64,000 bases of DNA from Bacillota bacterium (GTDB lineage: Bacteria; Bacillota; Clostridia; Lachnospirales; Lachnospiraceae): contig JAEXGM010000052.1 of assembly GCA_023450835.1 (NCBI GenBank), forward strand, positions 19,397 through 83,396. Reading direction: 5' to 3'. The number at the start of each line of letters is the position of its first letter. Positions within the stretch are counted from its first letter, which is position 1. Shown here piece after piece: positions 25,930 to 34,848 of this stretch. The notes below the pieces were generated by a model. That model was not told the DNA's origin and ran no database searches. It was given only the letters and a program-made list of their open reading frames with translations. The position numbers were made by a program, and so were the translations under genes.

Positions 25930-26994
25930 TTAAGGTTTACTATACCAATCAATTTGTCCTGCCTCTAATGCTTCTTTAAAAGAAGAAGTCTTAGGGGCAG
26001 TTCCACCGTAATTCTTATACCAGCTGGCAGGATAGAGAATGGAAGGATTCTTCCCTGCATTTTCTACCGGAACCTGGAGGTCCTCGTTCTCTCTGACTTT
26101 TCTCGCTACAATTATGGTCCTGTAATTGTCAAGCTCATAGGAACAGGTGGAGAGAGTGATAATCTGATCCTTTTCATTTGCATCAACGGGAAGGTTATAG
26201 ATAGAGCGGACTCTAAGCTGGTACAGGAATTCCAGAAAATCAGCATCGTCCTGAAATTCAGCTCTGGTAAAATTAAAGAAATCATCGTTTATATCAGCGT
26301 CAGCTTTAAAGATAGAAAATATCTTCCACTGTCCCTTCTGATAGAGGGTATCAAAGGTAATAACAGGACGCTGCCTGTAGTAATCGATGTCATTGTATTT
26401 AATCAGGTAATGAAACATATTGTCAGAGGACTTCATGTTATGACCGTATAGAACCATATTCCTTGTATTATTCTCTACAGAAGAATTTACATCCAGAAAG
26501 ATACTGCCCGCCTTGTCTGTCTGGCGGTTGATGTTTCTGTGCAGATAATACTCCGGGTCATCTTTGCCGGATTGAAGGACGGGGTAATCAATATTTGTGC
26601 CATCAATGGTAAGCCATCCCTTCACGTCCTCGTTAACGGACAATAGGGCGGAAAATTCCTTCAGACGGCCCTGACTGTCATAAAGGCTGTCCTCATCGGC
26701 AGATGAGGCGGCAGAACTATCCTCTGTAACAGACGTATTATCGTCGGTCACCGGAGTAACGGAGGCGGCAGGGTCTTTCTCGATATCTTCATTTTCTGAG
26801 CCTTTTGAGGCTTCATACAGGTTCCTGGCTTCGGTAACTGCTTTTTGGGAAATATAAGGGCGAAGTATCAGCTCATATCCTAAGTAAACAGCGGATACCA
26901 GAAAAACCCCCAGGGAAATAAATCTTATTATTTGAATGAGCTTATATTTATTTTTTGTTTTATTCTCTTTTTTATTTTCTGTCTCTTTTTTCAT
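25930..26994 (-). CDS. srtB: Class B sortase
   Basis: 354-aa membrane-anchored transpeptidase. A Lys-rich cytoplasmic start, one membrane helix (about 22-42) and an Asp/Ser/Thr-rich spacer (about 65-105) precede the sortase domain. Catalytic residues: His185 in LYGHNM, Cys284 in TLSTCSYE and Arg292 in NYRTIIVAR, the class B arrangement. The region between them (DADINDDFFNFTRAEF and the following helix) matches the extra helix of SrtB proteins. I chose the ATG at 26994, with GGAAAGGA upstream, over the ATG at 27048. No protein with an obvious NPQTN- or LPxTG-like sorting signal was noticed in the window, so the substrate must lie elsewhere. Confidence 0.92.
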   Translation of the reverse strand: MKKETENKKENKTKNKYKLIQIIRFISLGVFLVSAVYLGYELILRPYISQKAVTEARNLYEASKGSENEDIEKDPAASVTPVTDDNTSVTEDSSAASSADEDSLYDSQGRLKEFSALLSVNEDVKGWLTIDGTNIDYPVLQSGKDDPEYYLHRNINRQTDKAGSIFLDVNSSVENNTRNMVLYGHNMKSSDNMFHYLIKYNDIDYYRQRPVITFDTLYQKGQWKIFSIFKADADINDDFFNFTRAEFQDDADFLEFLYQLRVRSIYNLPVDANEKDQIITLSTCSYELDNYRTIIVARKVRENEDLQVPVENAGKNPSILYPASWYKNYGGTAPKTSSFKEALEAGQIDWYSKP

Positions 26995-27234
26995 AAAATA
27001 ACCATGTCCTTTCCAGCGCATGCTAATTGCGAATAGGTTGGTTTGCAATACCTTGGCATTTACTTCTTTGGGAATCGGTGTGCCGAATTCTTTATTATGT
27101 ATTTATGCTGTTATTATACAATATTTTTTCAAACATGGGAAATAATATTAATAATATTTTGGAGTTTCCCGGATTCCTATAATATACCTGCCCTTCGGCA
27201 CATGAAAAATTTAGTAGTAATTTAAACTGATAAG

Positions 27235-27243
27235 TGCTATAAT
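27235..27243 (+). promoter_or_regulatory. Extended -10 promoter for pnp
   Basis: TGCTATAAT: TG at 27235-27236, one base, then TATAAT at 27238-27243. The -35 region has no good match, which is usual for extended -10 promoters. The transcript would carry a leader of about 130 nt. The rest of the 385-nt gap between the sortase and pnp genes holds no convincing ORF. Confidence 0.6.
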
Positions 27244-27285
27244 ATAAAGAAGCAGGTTTTTTATGCGAACATGCCAGAGATCGTC

Positions 27286-27343
27286 TCCGAGACTTCTGAA
27301 AAGGGCATCGGCTTGATTCGGTGGATTTTTCAGTAGTTTCGGA
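27286..27343 (+). ncRNA. Leader hairpin of pnp
   Basis: TCCGAGACTTCTGAAA (27286-27301) pairs with TTTCAGTAGTTTCGGA (27328-27343), 16 positions with two non-Watson-Crick, and a 26-nt loop. Outer AGAT/ATCT pairing may extend it. It lies between the promoter and the pnp RBS. In enterobacteria PNPase autoregulates through a leader stem processed by RNase III; an analogous role here is inference. Confidence 0.55.
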
Positions 27344-27379
27344 ATCTTTGGCAAATTTATCAATAAAGGAGTATAATTC

Positions 27380-29467
27380 ATGTACAAAAGTTTTTCCATG
27401 GAGCTTGCCGGAAGAACACTTACCGTTGATGTAGGCAGAGTGGCAGCTCAGGCAAATGGTGCAGCATTTATGCACTATGGTGATACAGTTGTTTTATCAA
27501 CAGCAACAGCATCCGATAAACCAAGAGAGGGAATAGACTTTTTCCCGTTAAGTGTTGAATATGAAGAAAAATTATATGCAGTAGGCAAAATCCCCGGCGG
27601 TTTTATCAAGAGAGAAGGTAAAGCTTCTGAGAATGCAATTCTAACCTCACGTGTCATCGACAGACCCATGAGACCTCTTTTCCCCAAGGATTACAGAAAC
27701 GACGTAACCCTTAATAATCTTGTAATGTGTGTGGACCAGGACTGCAGCCCTGAGCTTACAGCTATGCTTGGTTCCGCTATCGCGACAGCAATATCCGATA
27801 TTCCCTTTGACGGACCGACAGCTTCTACTATGGTTGGTATGGTAGACGAAGAGCTTGTTTTCAATCCTACCAGCGCACAGAGAGAGAAGTCTACTTTAAG
27901 CTTAACTGTAGCTTCCACCAAAGAAAAGGTCATCATGATTGAAGCCGGTGCATATGAATTACCGGAAGATAAGATGATTGAGGCAATTTTTGCAGCACAC
28001 GAATTAAACCAGAAGGTTATTGCTTTTATTGAAACAATCGTTGCCGAATGCGGAAAACCAAAACATGCTTATATAAAATGCGATACACCGGAAGAACTCT
28101 ATGCAGATATGGTTGCTTTTATTACTCCTGAGGCAATGGAAGAGGCTGTATTTACCGATGAGAAACAGGTAAGAGAAGGAAATATCCGTGAGATTACCGA
28201 CAGACTTGCAGAGCGTTACCAGGAAACACATCCGGAATGGATTCCTTTACTTGGTGAAGCTATTTATAAATTTGAAAAGAAAACTGTACGTAAGATGATC
28301 TTAAAGGATCACAAGCGTCCTGACGGCCGTGAGATTACACAGATAAGACATCTGGCAGCAGAAGTTGACATTCTTCCCAGAACTCATGGTTCTGCGATGT
28401 TCACCAGAGGACAGACTCAGGTTCTTACTATAACCACCTTAGGCGCACTTGCAGAAATCCAGAAGTTAGACGGAATTGATGAAAATGAGAAGACAAAGCG
28501 TTATATGCACCACTATAATTTCCCTTCTTACTCCGTTGGAGAGACCAAACCTTCCAGAGGACCCGGAAGAAGAGAGATTGGACACGGCGCTTTAGCTGAG
28601 AGAGCTTTAGTACCTGTACTTCCTAATGAGGAAGAATTCCCTTATGCAATCCGTACCGTATCCGAAGTATTAGAATCCAATGGCTCCACTTCCCAGGGAA
28701 GTATCTGCGCCTCCACACTTTCTCTTATGGCAGCAGGTGTTCCTATTAAGAGCATGGTTGCCGGTATTTCCGTAGGACTTGTTACCGGAGAAACAGATGA
28801 TGACTACATCATCCTTACTGATATTCAGGGTCTTGAAGATTTCTTCGGCGATATGGACTTTAAGGTGGCAGGAACCCATAAAGGTATTACTGCTATACAG
28901 ATGGATATTAAGATTCATGGTCTTACCAGAGAGATTATTGAGAAAGCCATCAGACGTACCAAAGAAGCAAGAACTTATATCCTGGACGATATTATGGCAC
29001 CTTGCATCAGCAGTCCTCGTGCTGAAGTTGGACCTTATTCACCTAAGATTGTACAGATTAAGATTGACCCTACAAAGATTGGTGACGTTGTAGGACAAAG
29101 AGGAAAGACAATCAATGCAATTATCGACCAGACCGGTGTTAAGATTGACATTACCGATGACGGTGCGGTATCCGTATGCGGTGTTGATTCCGAGAGTATC
29201 CAGAAGGCTATTAAGCTGATCCAGACAATCGTTGCTGACTTTGAAGAAGGACAGATTTTTGAAGGTAAGGTTGTAAGTATCAAAGAGTTTGGTGCATTTA
29301 TTGAATTTGCTCCCGGCAAGGAAGGTATGGTTCATATCTCCAAGATTTCTAAGGAAAGAATTGACAAGGTAGAAGATGTTCTTACCCTTGGAGATGTTGT
29401 TAAAGTTGTATGCCTTGGCAAGGATAAGATGGGCAGAATCAGCTTTAGCATGAAAGATGTTAAGTAA
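27380..29467 (+). CDS. pnp: Polyribonucleotide nucleotidyltransferase (PNPase)
   Basis: 695-aa phosphorolytic 3'-5' exoribonuclease. It has two RNase PH-like domains (about 5-230 and 305-545) around an all-alpha linker, then a KH domain with the GQRG loop (about 553-615) and an S1 domain (about 622-692) with VVSIKEFGAFIEF and GMVHISKIS. The second RNase PH core shows RPDGREITQIRHL, RTHGSAMFTRGQTQ and SICASTLSLMAAGVPIK. Length equals the family norm. RBS AAAGGAG. No rpsO precedes it, unlike the classic rpsO-pnp arrangement. Confidence 0.98.
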   Translation: MYKSFSMELAGRTLTVDVGRVAAQANGAAFMHYGDTVVLSTATASDKPREGIDFFPLSVEYEEKLYAVGKIPGGFIKREGKASENAILTSRVIDRPMRPLFPKDYRNDVTLNNLVMCVDQDCSPELTAMLGSAIATAISDIPFDGPTASTMVGMVDEELVFNPTSAQREKSTLSLTVASTKEKVIMIEAGAYELPEDKMIEAIFAAHELNQKVIAFIETIVAECGKPKHAYIKCDTPEELYADMVAFITPEAMEEAVFTDEKQVREGNIREITDRLAERYQETHPEWIPLLGEAIYKFEKKTVRKMILKDHKRPDGREITQIRHLAAEVDILPRTHGSAMFTRGQTQVLTITTLGALAEIQKLDGIDENEKTKRYMHHYNFPSYSVGETKPSRGPGRREIGHGALAERALVPVLPNEEEFPYAIRTVSEVLESNGSTSQGSICASTLSLMAAGVPIKSMVAGISVGLVTGETDDDYIILTDIQGLEDFFGDMDFKVAGTHKGITAIQMDIKIHGLTREIIEKAIRRTKEARTYILDDIMAPCISSPRAEVGPYSPKIVQIKIDPTKIGDVVGQRGKTINAIIDQTGVKIDITDDGAVSVCGVDSESIQKAIKLIQTIVADFEEGQIFEGKVVSIKEFGAFIEFAPGKEGMVHISKISKERIDKVEDVLTLGDVVKVVCLGKDKMGRISFSMKDVK

Positions 29468-29507
29468 TAAACAGGAAGTAATTTTATAATTGCTTTAAGG
29501 ATAGAAG

Positions 29508-29572
29508 AGCAGTCTGCTGATTCTAACGGCGCGTGGTCGAAAACGTGTGTGGAATTAGCAGGCTGCTTTTTT
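29508..29572 (+). terminator. Terminator after pnp
   Basis: A long stem starting AGCAGTCTGCT and ending AGCAGGCTGCT, followed by TTTTTTG. The loop is about 40 nt and has internal pairing. Confidence 0.85.
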
Positions 29573-29621
29573 GTTTAGAACCAGAGAATACACCAGTTCT
29601 TTTTTGTTCGGAAAATAGGAC

Positions 29622-29650
29622 TTGTAAAATGCTGCCGCAGGCATTATAAT
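29622..29650 (+). promoter_or_regulatory. Sigma-A promoter for the YcaQ-like gene
   Basis: TTGTAA (29622-29627), 17 nt, TATAAT (29645-29650). The 302-nt gap here otherwise holds only the pnp terminator and a leader of about 110 nt. Confidence 0.65.
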
Positions 29651-29769
29651 TTGTGAAAGAACAAACGTTCTTGCTGCACGAGCAGAACTATGTATTTTAA
29701 GGGACAAGCTTTTAGACGAAAAAAATAAAAACTGATACAGGAATTATGAAAGATGGAAAGGGAGAGTAT

Positions 29770-30954
29770 ATGAAGCAATATCATCTATCCAGAAAAGAAG
29801 CAAGAAGATTCTTATTGATAAAACAAGGCCTCCTTGGGGAACACCGCTTTCACGGGGAGGAAGGAATTACTTCTTATATAAAGCAGGCAGGCTGTATTCA
29901 GTTTGACCCTGTTGATGTATGCGGTAAGAATCCCGAGCTGGTGCTGCAGTCCAGAATAAAAGGCTTTCAGAAAGAGATGCTTTATAAGCTGTTATATCAG
30001 GACCGTGTGCTGATAGATTATTTTGATAAAAACCTTTCCATATTTTTATCAGAAGATTTTCGCTACTTTGAAAGAACCAGAAAACGTATGGCAGAAAACG
30101 CCTGGTTTCAAAAAGAAGTAAGTGACCTTGCTCCGGATATTCTAAAGAAGATGAAAGAAGTTGGGCCAATAAGTTCTAAGGATATAAAGACAGGGGAGAG
30201 CGTTGATTGGTACTGGGGAATGAATACCAGCTTATCAAGAATTGCTCTCGAGAATCTTTATTTTGCAGGAGAGTTGATTATCCATCATAAAAAAGGCTCC
30301 AATAAATACTATGCACCGGCAAAAGAATATATGGGAAAAGAGTATAGACGCAAAGACCCATTAAAGGAAGATTATGATCATTTCAAATGGAGAGTATTAA
30401 GAAGAATATCCGGTGTGGGACTCCTTTGGAACAAGCCTTCCGATGCCTGGTTAGGTATCAGAAATCTTAAGGCGGGGGACAGAGAGAAGATTTTTGGTGA
30501 GTTATTGGAAAAAGGCAAGATTGCGAAGTTAATTGTAGAAGATATAAAGGATCCCTTATATTGTATGAAAGAAGATATAAAATATATCGGTGATGTGAAG
30601 GAACCCTGCATAGAAAGAACAGAATTACTGGCACCCCTTGACAATATGCTGTGGGATAGAAAGCTCATTCAAAGTCTTTTTGATTTTGATTATAAATGGG
30701 AGATCTATACACCTTTGGATAAGAGGAAATATGGCCATTATGTGCTTCCCATCCTATCTGGGGATGAGATTATCGGCAGAGGTGAATTTATATTGAACCG
30801 AAAGAAAAAAGCCTTGGAAGTAAAACGGATATGGCTGGAAGAAGGTAAGAATTGGGATAGATATCTGGAAGCTGTGGAAGGGGCAGCCCGTCATCTGGCA
30901 GAATTTAATGGCGTGGAAGAAACCTGCTATGACAAGGACTTTATGCAAAATTAA
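29770..30954 (+). CDS. Winged-helix DNA glycosylase-like protein, YcaQ/AlkZ (HTH_42) family
   Basis: 394 aa. The N-terminal HTH_42 region starts HLSRKEARRFLLIKQGLLG. Catalytic-type motif Gln44-Phe-Asp46 (CIQFDPVDVCGKNPELVLQSR) gives the QxD form seen in YcaQ, where AlkZ has QxQ. Later blocks: RDPLKEDYDHFKWRVLRRISG, ELLAPLDNMLWDRKLIQSLF, YKWEIYTPLDKRKYGHYVLP and a C-terminal AARHLAEFNG helix. YcaQ enzymes excise bulky or crosslinked bases from DNA. The better start is the ATG at 29770, behind AAAGGGAGAG; the ATG eight codons upstream lacks an RBS. Apparently monocistronic. Confidence 0.8.
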   Translation: MKQYHLSRKEARRFLLIKQGLLGEHRFHGEEGITSYIKQAGCIQFDPVDVCGKNPELVLQSRIKGFQKEMLYKLLYQDRVLIDYFDKNLSIFLSEDFRYFERTRKRMAENAWFQKEVSDLAPDILKKMKEVGPISSKDIKTGESVDWYWGMNTSLSRIALENLYFAGELIIHHKKGSNKYYAPAKEYMGKEYRRKDPLKEDYDHFKWRVLRRISGVGLLWNKPSDAWLGIRNLKAGDREKIFGELLEKGKIAKLIVEDIKDPLYCMKEDIKYIGDVKEPCIERTELLAPLDNMLWDRKLIQSLFDFDYKWEIYTPLDKRKYGHYVLPILSGDEIIGRGEFILNRKKKALEVKRIWLEEGKNWDRYLEAVEGAARHLAEFNGVEETCYDKDFMQN

Positions 30955-31089
30955 AGCCAGAAGATATAAGAAAAAGGAATTATAATACAAATAATGTAAA
31001 TAAATAAACACATTGGATTTTTCACTGTTGTATAATAACCGCAATGATGATACAATTGAATTTATCGATTATCAGAAAGGTTGAAATAA

Positions 31090-32340
31090 ATGGTAAATAC
31101 CAGGAAATTATCCAATGGAATAACTGTTGTGCTGGAAGCAATGCCGTATCTTAGAAGTGCAGCTTTAGGGATATGGGTCAAAGTAGGTTCTTCCAATGAG
31201 AATGCTAAAAATAACGGAATTTCACATATAATTGAGCACATGCTCTTTAAAGGAACAGAAAACAGAAGTGCGAAGCAGATTGCTGATGAGATGGCTAAAA
31301 TCGGAGGAGATATTAACGCTTATACCAGTAAAGAATGTACTTCCTTCTATGCGGTGACATTGGACGAGCATCTTCCCATAGCGATTGATATATTAGGAGA
31401 TATGTTTAACAATTCCCTTTTTGAAGAAAAGTCATTTCAGAAGGAGAAGGGGGTTATCATAGAAGAAATTGATATGTATGATGACTCACCGGAGGACCTG
31501 GTTCATGAAATGCTTCAGATGAAAGTGTGGGACAAGCATCCTTTAGGTTATCAAATTTCCGGATCGAAAGGGACGGTAAAAAGTATCACCAGAGATGAAG
31601 TAGTTGAATTTATGAAAAAACACTATGTCACTCAGAATATGGTGATATCCGTAGCGGGAAATTATAAGGAAGAAGAAATTATGGAACGGTTGGAGGAGAA
31701 CTTCGGCAAGATACCTTCCGGCGAAAAAGCAGAGATGACCGCAGCCCCTTCCTATGAACCAACAATATATGTAAAGGACAAAGACGTGGAGCAGCTTCAT
31801 CTGAATATGGCTTATGAATCTATTCAGTCAGACGCAAGTGAAAAATATATCCTTACTGTTCTGAATTCAGTATTCGGCGGAAGTATAAATTCCAGATTAT
31901 TTCAGGAAATCAGAGAAAACCAGGGATTGACCTATACGATATATTCCTATGGAAGTTCATATTCCAAGGCAGGGCTCTTTCATATATACGGTGCAATGAA
32001 CCCTTCCCAGCTAAGACCGGTAGTAAATAATATCTTTCAGATTATTGATGATATTAAAGAGAATGGTATTACGGATGAAGAGCTCTCTATGTGCAAAGAG
32101 CAGATTAAAACAGAACTTATCCTGGGGGATGAGACTGCCAAGAACCGTATGAACAGTAACGGAAAGGCAATGCTCTTTCGCGGATACATCATACCTTTGG
32201 AAGAAATTATCGAAAAGGTGAATGCTGTAACCAGAGAAGAGATAAAGCAGTTTGCAGCAAAATATTTAGTGAAAGAAAATGTTAGTATATCCTTAGTAGG
32301 TAATTTGGAAGGTGTTGATAAGGAAGGGCTCTTGCAATAA
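31090..32340 (+). CDS. M16 family zinc peptidase (processing-protease-like)
   Basis: 416 aa, the size of the single-unit bacterial M16B peptidases (such as YmxG/MlpA). Inverted zinc motif HxxEH: His46 and His50 as ligands with Glu49 as base, in GISHIIEHMLFKGT. A downstream Glu of the EEIDMYDDSPEDLVHE segment completes the site. The second half has the structural FGGSINSRLFQEIRENQGLTYTI block, which in the family faces the active site. No signal peptide. RBS AGAAAGG. In many Firmicutes such genes sit near pnp, as here. Substrate unknown. Confidence 0.93.
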   Translation: MVNTRKLSNGITVVLEAMPYLRSAALGIWVKVGSSNENAKNNGISHIIEHMLFKGTENRSAKQIADEMAKIGGDINAYTSKECTSFYAVTLDEHLPIAIDILGDMFNNSLFEEKSFQKEKGVIIEEIDMYDDSPEDLVHEMLQMKVWDKHPLGYQISGSKGTVKSITRDEVVEFMKKHYVTQNMVISVAGNYKEEEIMERLEENFGKIPSGEKAEMTAAPSYEPTIYVKDKDVEQLHLNMAYESIQSDASEKYILTVLNSVFGGSINSRLFQEIRENQGLTYTIYSYGSSYSKAGLFHIYGAMNPSQLRPVVNNIFQIIDDIKENGITDEELSMCKEQIKTELILGDETAKNRMNSNGKAMLFRGYIIPLEEIIEKVNAVTREEIKQFAAKYLVKENVSISLVGNLEGVDKEGLLQ

Positions 32341-32408
32341 AACAACTCCTATTATGGAAAGATTAAAAATATTCATGAAATTTAAGGAACAGGACATGGA
32401 TTCATTAA

Positions 32409-32414
32409 TATAAT
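32409..32414 (+). promoter_or_regulatory. Candidate -10 box for the araM-like transcript
   Basis: TATAAT at 32409-32414, with a poor -35 (GGAACA, 17 nt upstream). The predicted start lies just before the structured leader at 32434. Confidence 0.3.
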
Positions 32415-32433
32415 AAAATATAACGTTTTAAAT

Positions 32434-32538
32434 CGGAGCGTATGGCTTATGCTACTGTTGTAAAGAAGGAATCAGATATATGATTGTTCTCTTATCCTGA
32501 GGCGTAAAGAGAGGGTATAGCAGCAGGCTGACGCTCCG
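32434..32538 (+). ncRNA. Structured leader RNA upstream of the AraM-like gene (riboswitch-like, unassigned)
   Basis: A closing stem CGGAGCGT (32434-32441)/ACGCTCCG (32531-32538), 8 bp and perfect, encloses at least two hairpins: AATCA/TGATT (32470-32474 and 32481-32485) and TCTCTT/AAGAGA (32488-32493 and 32507-32512). The closing stem is followed by TTTTCC and then the RBS GGGAGGG. This is a multibranch layout like those of riboswitches. The CTCTTATC stretch recalls the SAM-I start, but the rest of that motif is absent. Confidence 0.45.
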
Positions 32539-32569
32539 TTTTCCTGTAAAAGAAAAGGGAGGGTATACC

Positions 32570-33871
32570 GTGCAAATAGACTTAAGCGGATTTCATGGAA
32601 CTTGTAATTGCGGCAGAACCCATGAGATATTTGTAAAGGATATACTAATTGAAGAAAATGCATTAAAGAAACTTCCCGATAAAATAAAGAATATACATAA
32701 AGGGTCAAATTCCAGCATTGCAGTTATCTGCGATACCAATACATATCAAACAGCAGGAAAGCTAATTGAAAAACTGCTGCCGGAATCAGAATTCGTTATA
32801 CTTCCGGCCAGTGAGCTCAGAGCAGATAATACAGGTCTGGCATTGGCTAAAAAAGGGCTGTTAGCTTCCGGCAATACAGAATTGATCATTGCGGCAGGTT
32901 CCTGTACAATTCACGAAATCAGCAGGTATCTGGCGAAAGAATTTTGTATTCCCTTTGTATCGGTTCCTACGGCTGCCAGTGGAGACAGTTATGCTTCTCC
33001 GGTTTCCGTGATAAATTGGAATGGATTTAAGAAAGTGACTCCGGGGGTCTCGCCGGTTTTAGTTGTTGCAGATACATTGATTTTTGCAAAGGCGCCTTAC
33101 AGGCTTACTGCCGCAGGTATATCCGCCATGCTTGGGAAATACACGGCGATTACAGATTGGGAGATTTCCCATATGGTAACAGGAGAATATATCTGTAACC
33201 GGGTCTGTGAGATGGAAATGGCGGCATTAAAGGATATATGTCTTTGTATCAATGACTTAAAGGGAGATATGAAGGAAGCAGGTACCATAGAGGCCTATGA
33301 GAAATTAATCTATGCCTTGTTATTGTCAGGAGTTACCATGCAGATGGTCGGCAGTTCAAGATTTGAAGGGCGTATGTTATCTCAAATATCGGATTTTCAG
33401 GATATAGAGACGGGCGATACAAGTCTGGATGTTAATCATGGAGAAAAATTTTCTTTAGGATTAATGATGGCAGTACATACCTATCATAAAATCAAAGCCT
33501 CTATAAAAAATGGAATCTATAAGGCAATACCTTATGACAGTATTGCATATAACATAATAGAGGAAGGTTTCAGAAAGAAAAACGGTTATGATGAAATCTC
33601 TGTTGCAGAAGTTCAGGAAGAGTCCTTTGAGCTGCTGGCAGAAAGTAAATCAGGCAGCCAGCGGCCTTCTATTGCAGGCGTTCTTGATAAATTACCTTCT
33701 GAAGCAGAGCTAATAAAATTAATGACAGCAGCCGGCTGCAAAAATAAAGAAAGTGATATGAAGTCAACGGATATATGGTCCCCGATAACCTTGCGGCTGG
33801 TGCCCTATGTACGGAACAGAGTAGAACTGATCAGGCATTCAAAACTTTTCAAAATGAAAAATGAGACATAA
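32570..33871 (+). CDS. Glycerol-1-phosphate dehydrogenase-like protein (AraM/EgsA family) lacking one metal ligand
   Basis: 433 aa of the iron-dependent alcohol dehydrogenase superfamily. N-terminal CNCGRTHEIFV, nucleotide-binding AAGSCTIHE, SVPTAASGDSYASPVSVI with metal ligand Asp139, AGISAMLGKYTAITDWEISH, and HGE with His290. In AraM the first metal His lies about 20 residues before HGE in an SGxEHHxSH block. Here that region reads GSSRFEGRMLSQISDFQDIE, with Arg/Met/Leu at 268-270 and no His. Either the metal site is altered or the protein is no longer a G1P dehydrogenase. Start GTG behind GGGAGGG. At 433 aa it is about 40 longer than AraM, mostly at the C-terminus. Confidence 0.75.
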   Translation: MQIDLSGFHGTCNCGRTHEIFVKDILIEENALKKLPDKIKNIHKGSNSSIAVICDTNTYQTAGKLIEKLLPESEFVILPASELRADNTGLALAKKGLLASGNTELIIAAGSCTIHEISRYLAKEFCIPFVSVPTAASGDSYASPVSVINWNGFKKVTPGVSPVLVVADTLIFAKAPYRLTAAGISAMLGKYTAITDWEISHMVTGEYICNRVCEMEMAALKDICLCINDLKGDMKEAGTIEAYEKLIYALLLSGVTMQMVGSSRFEGRMLSQISDFQDIETGDTSLDVNHGEKFSLGLMMAVHTYHKIKASIKNGIYKAIPYDSIAYNIIEEGFRKKNGYDEISVAEVQEESFELLAESKSGSQRPSIAGVLDKLPSEAELIKLMTAAGCKNKESDMKSTDIWSPITLRLVPYVRNRVELIRHSKLFKMKNET

Positions 33872-33879
33872 AGTTAGAA

Positions 33880-33955
33880 TGAAATCAAAAATAAATCCAA
33901 ATGAAATTAAAAGTAATCTAAGAATAAATTTAAATGAAATCAAACGATAAATATA
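33880..33955 (+). repeat. AT-rich degenerate repeat
   Basis: AAATGAAATYAAA-like words occur about three times, interleaved with AATAAAT words. This looks like slippage-prone filler between a stop codon and the terminator, and it has no palindromic repeats with unique spacers. Confidence 0.35.
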
Positions 33956-33967
33956 AAAGTTGTAATA

Positions 33968-34002
33968 AAAAAGATTAACCCTGAAAATGGTTAATCTTTT
34001 TT
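33968..34002 (+). terminator. Terminator after the AraM-like gene
   Basis: Perfect 13-bp stem AAAAAGATTAACC/GGTTAATCTTTTT with an 8-nt loop and a T tract. The A-run on the other side makes it potentially bidirectional. Confidence 0.9.
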
Positions 34003-34119
34003 ATGTTATGGTTTTATGATATTTTAAATTAGAATTGGGAATATTAAAAACTATCACGATGAGAATATATAAAAATGTGAGCAGCGAAAGAAATTATGAT
34101 ATAGATGTGAGGAGATGCC

Positions 34120-34848
34120 ATGAGTAAAAACGAAACCAAGGTTGAGAGAGAGAAGGAAGAAAAGGAAAAGGTAGAGTTAGACGATGGTAAGATTAGAGAA
34201 TTCGGACAAACAACTCTGGTAAATGAAGAGAGAAAATCTAAGATACATCTGCTCTCTATTATAGGAGAAATCGAAGGTCACGAATGCCTGCCCCAGCATA
34301 ATAAGACAACAAAGTATGAACACGTTTTACCGCAGCTTGCTGCAATAGAAGACAGTTCGGATATTGACGGACTGCTGATTTTAATAAACACGGTTGGAGG
34401 AGATGTGGAAGCGGGACTTGCAATTGCAGAGATGATAGCATCTTTAAGCAAGCCTACGGTTTCATTGGTATTAGGAGGAAGTCATTCTATCGGAGTTCCG
34501 CTGGCGGTGTCTGCAAAATATAGCTTCATCGTTCCCACTGCAACTATGATTATCCATCCGGTGCGAATGAATGGCACAGTGATAGGGGTTTCACAGACTT
34601 ATGATTATTTTGAAAAGATACAGGATCGGATATTGAATTTTGTATCGACGCATTCAAAAATTGAAAAGGAAAAATTAAAAAATCTCATGCATAATACCAG
34701 TCAACTGGCTAAAGATGTTGGATCTATACTGGTAGGTATTGAAACAGTAGAAAATGGTATTATTGACGAGGTCGGTGGGATTAAGGAAGCCTTAAGTAAA
34801 TTATATGAATTAACAGGAAGAGGTGAGAAGGAATGCTCTACACCGTAG
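34120..34848 (+). CDS. tepA: ClpP-like serine protease, translocation-enhancing protein TepA
   Basis: 242 aa with the ClpP/crotonase fold motifs. GLLILINTVGGDVEAGLAIAE is the ClpP-like core, GGSHSIGVPLAVSA gives the nucleophile Ser123, and MIIHPVRMNG gives His146. A charged Lys/Glu N-terminal tail of about 30 residues replaces a propeptide. Bacillus TepA (YmfB) is encoded just upstream of ylzJ and spoIIIE, exactly as here. It was linked to efficient protein translocation and spore development in Bacillus. RBS GTGAGGAG. It overlaps the next gene by 16 nt. Confidence 0.92.
   Translation: MSKNETKVEREKEEKEKVELDDGKIREFGQTTLVNEERKSKIHLLSIIGEIEGHECLPQHNKTTKYEHVLPQLAAIEDSSDIDGLLILINTVGGDVEAGLAIAEMIASLSKPTVSLVLGGSHSIGVPLAVSAKYSFIVPTATMIIHPVRMNGTVIGVSQTYDYFEKIQDRILNFVSTHSKIEKEKLKNLMHNTSQLAKDVGSILVGIETVENGIIDEVGGIKEALSKLYELTGRGEKECSTP

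Noticed and set aside
25930..26994. Sortase substrate encoded nearby
   Set aside because: No neighbouring protein shows an LPxTG- or NPQTN-like signal followed by a hydrophobic segment and a basic tail at its C-terminus.
27095..27475. Minus-strand ORF of 126 codons across the pnp leader
   Set aside because: Overlaps the pnp start, promoter and leader hairpin on the other strand; peptide has no recognisable features.
32488..32514. SAM-I riboswitch start (CTCTTATC and GAG nearby)
   Set aside because: The remaining conserved SAM-I core, including the GCCCGATGAAGCC-like and GCAACC segments, is absent.
33880..33955. Possible CRISPR-like or tandem repeat
   Set aside because: The repeated words are short, AT-rich and degenerate, and no regular spacers or palindromic repeats exist; no cas genes in the window.
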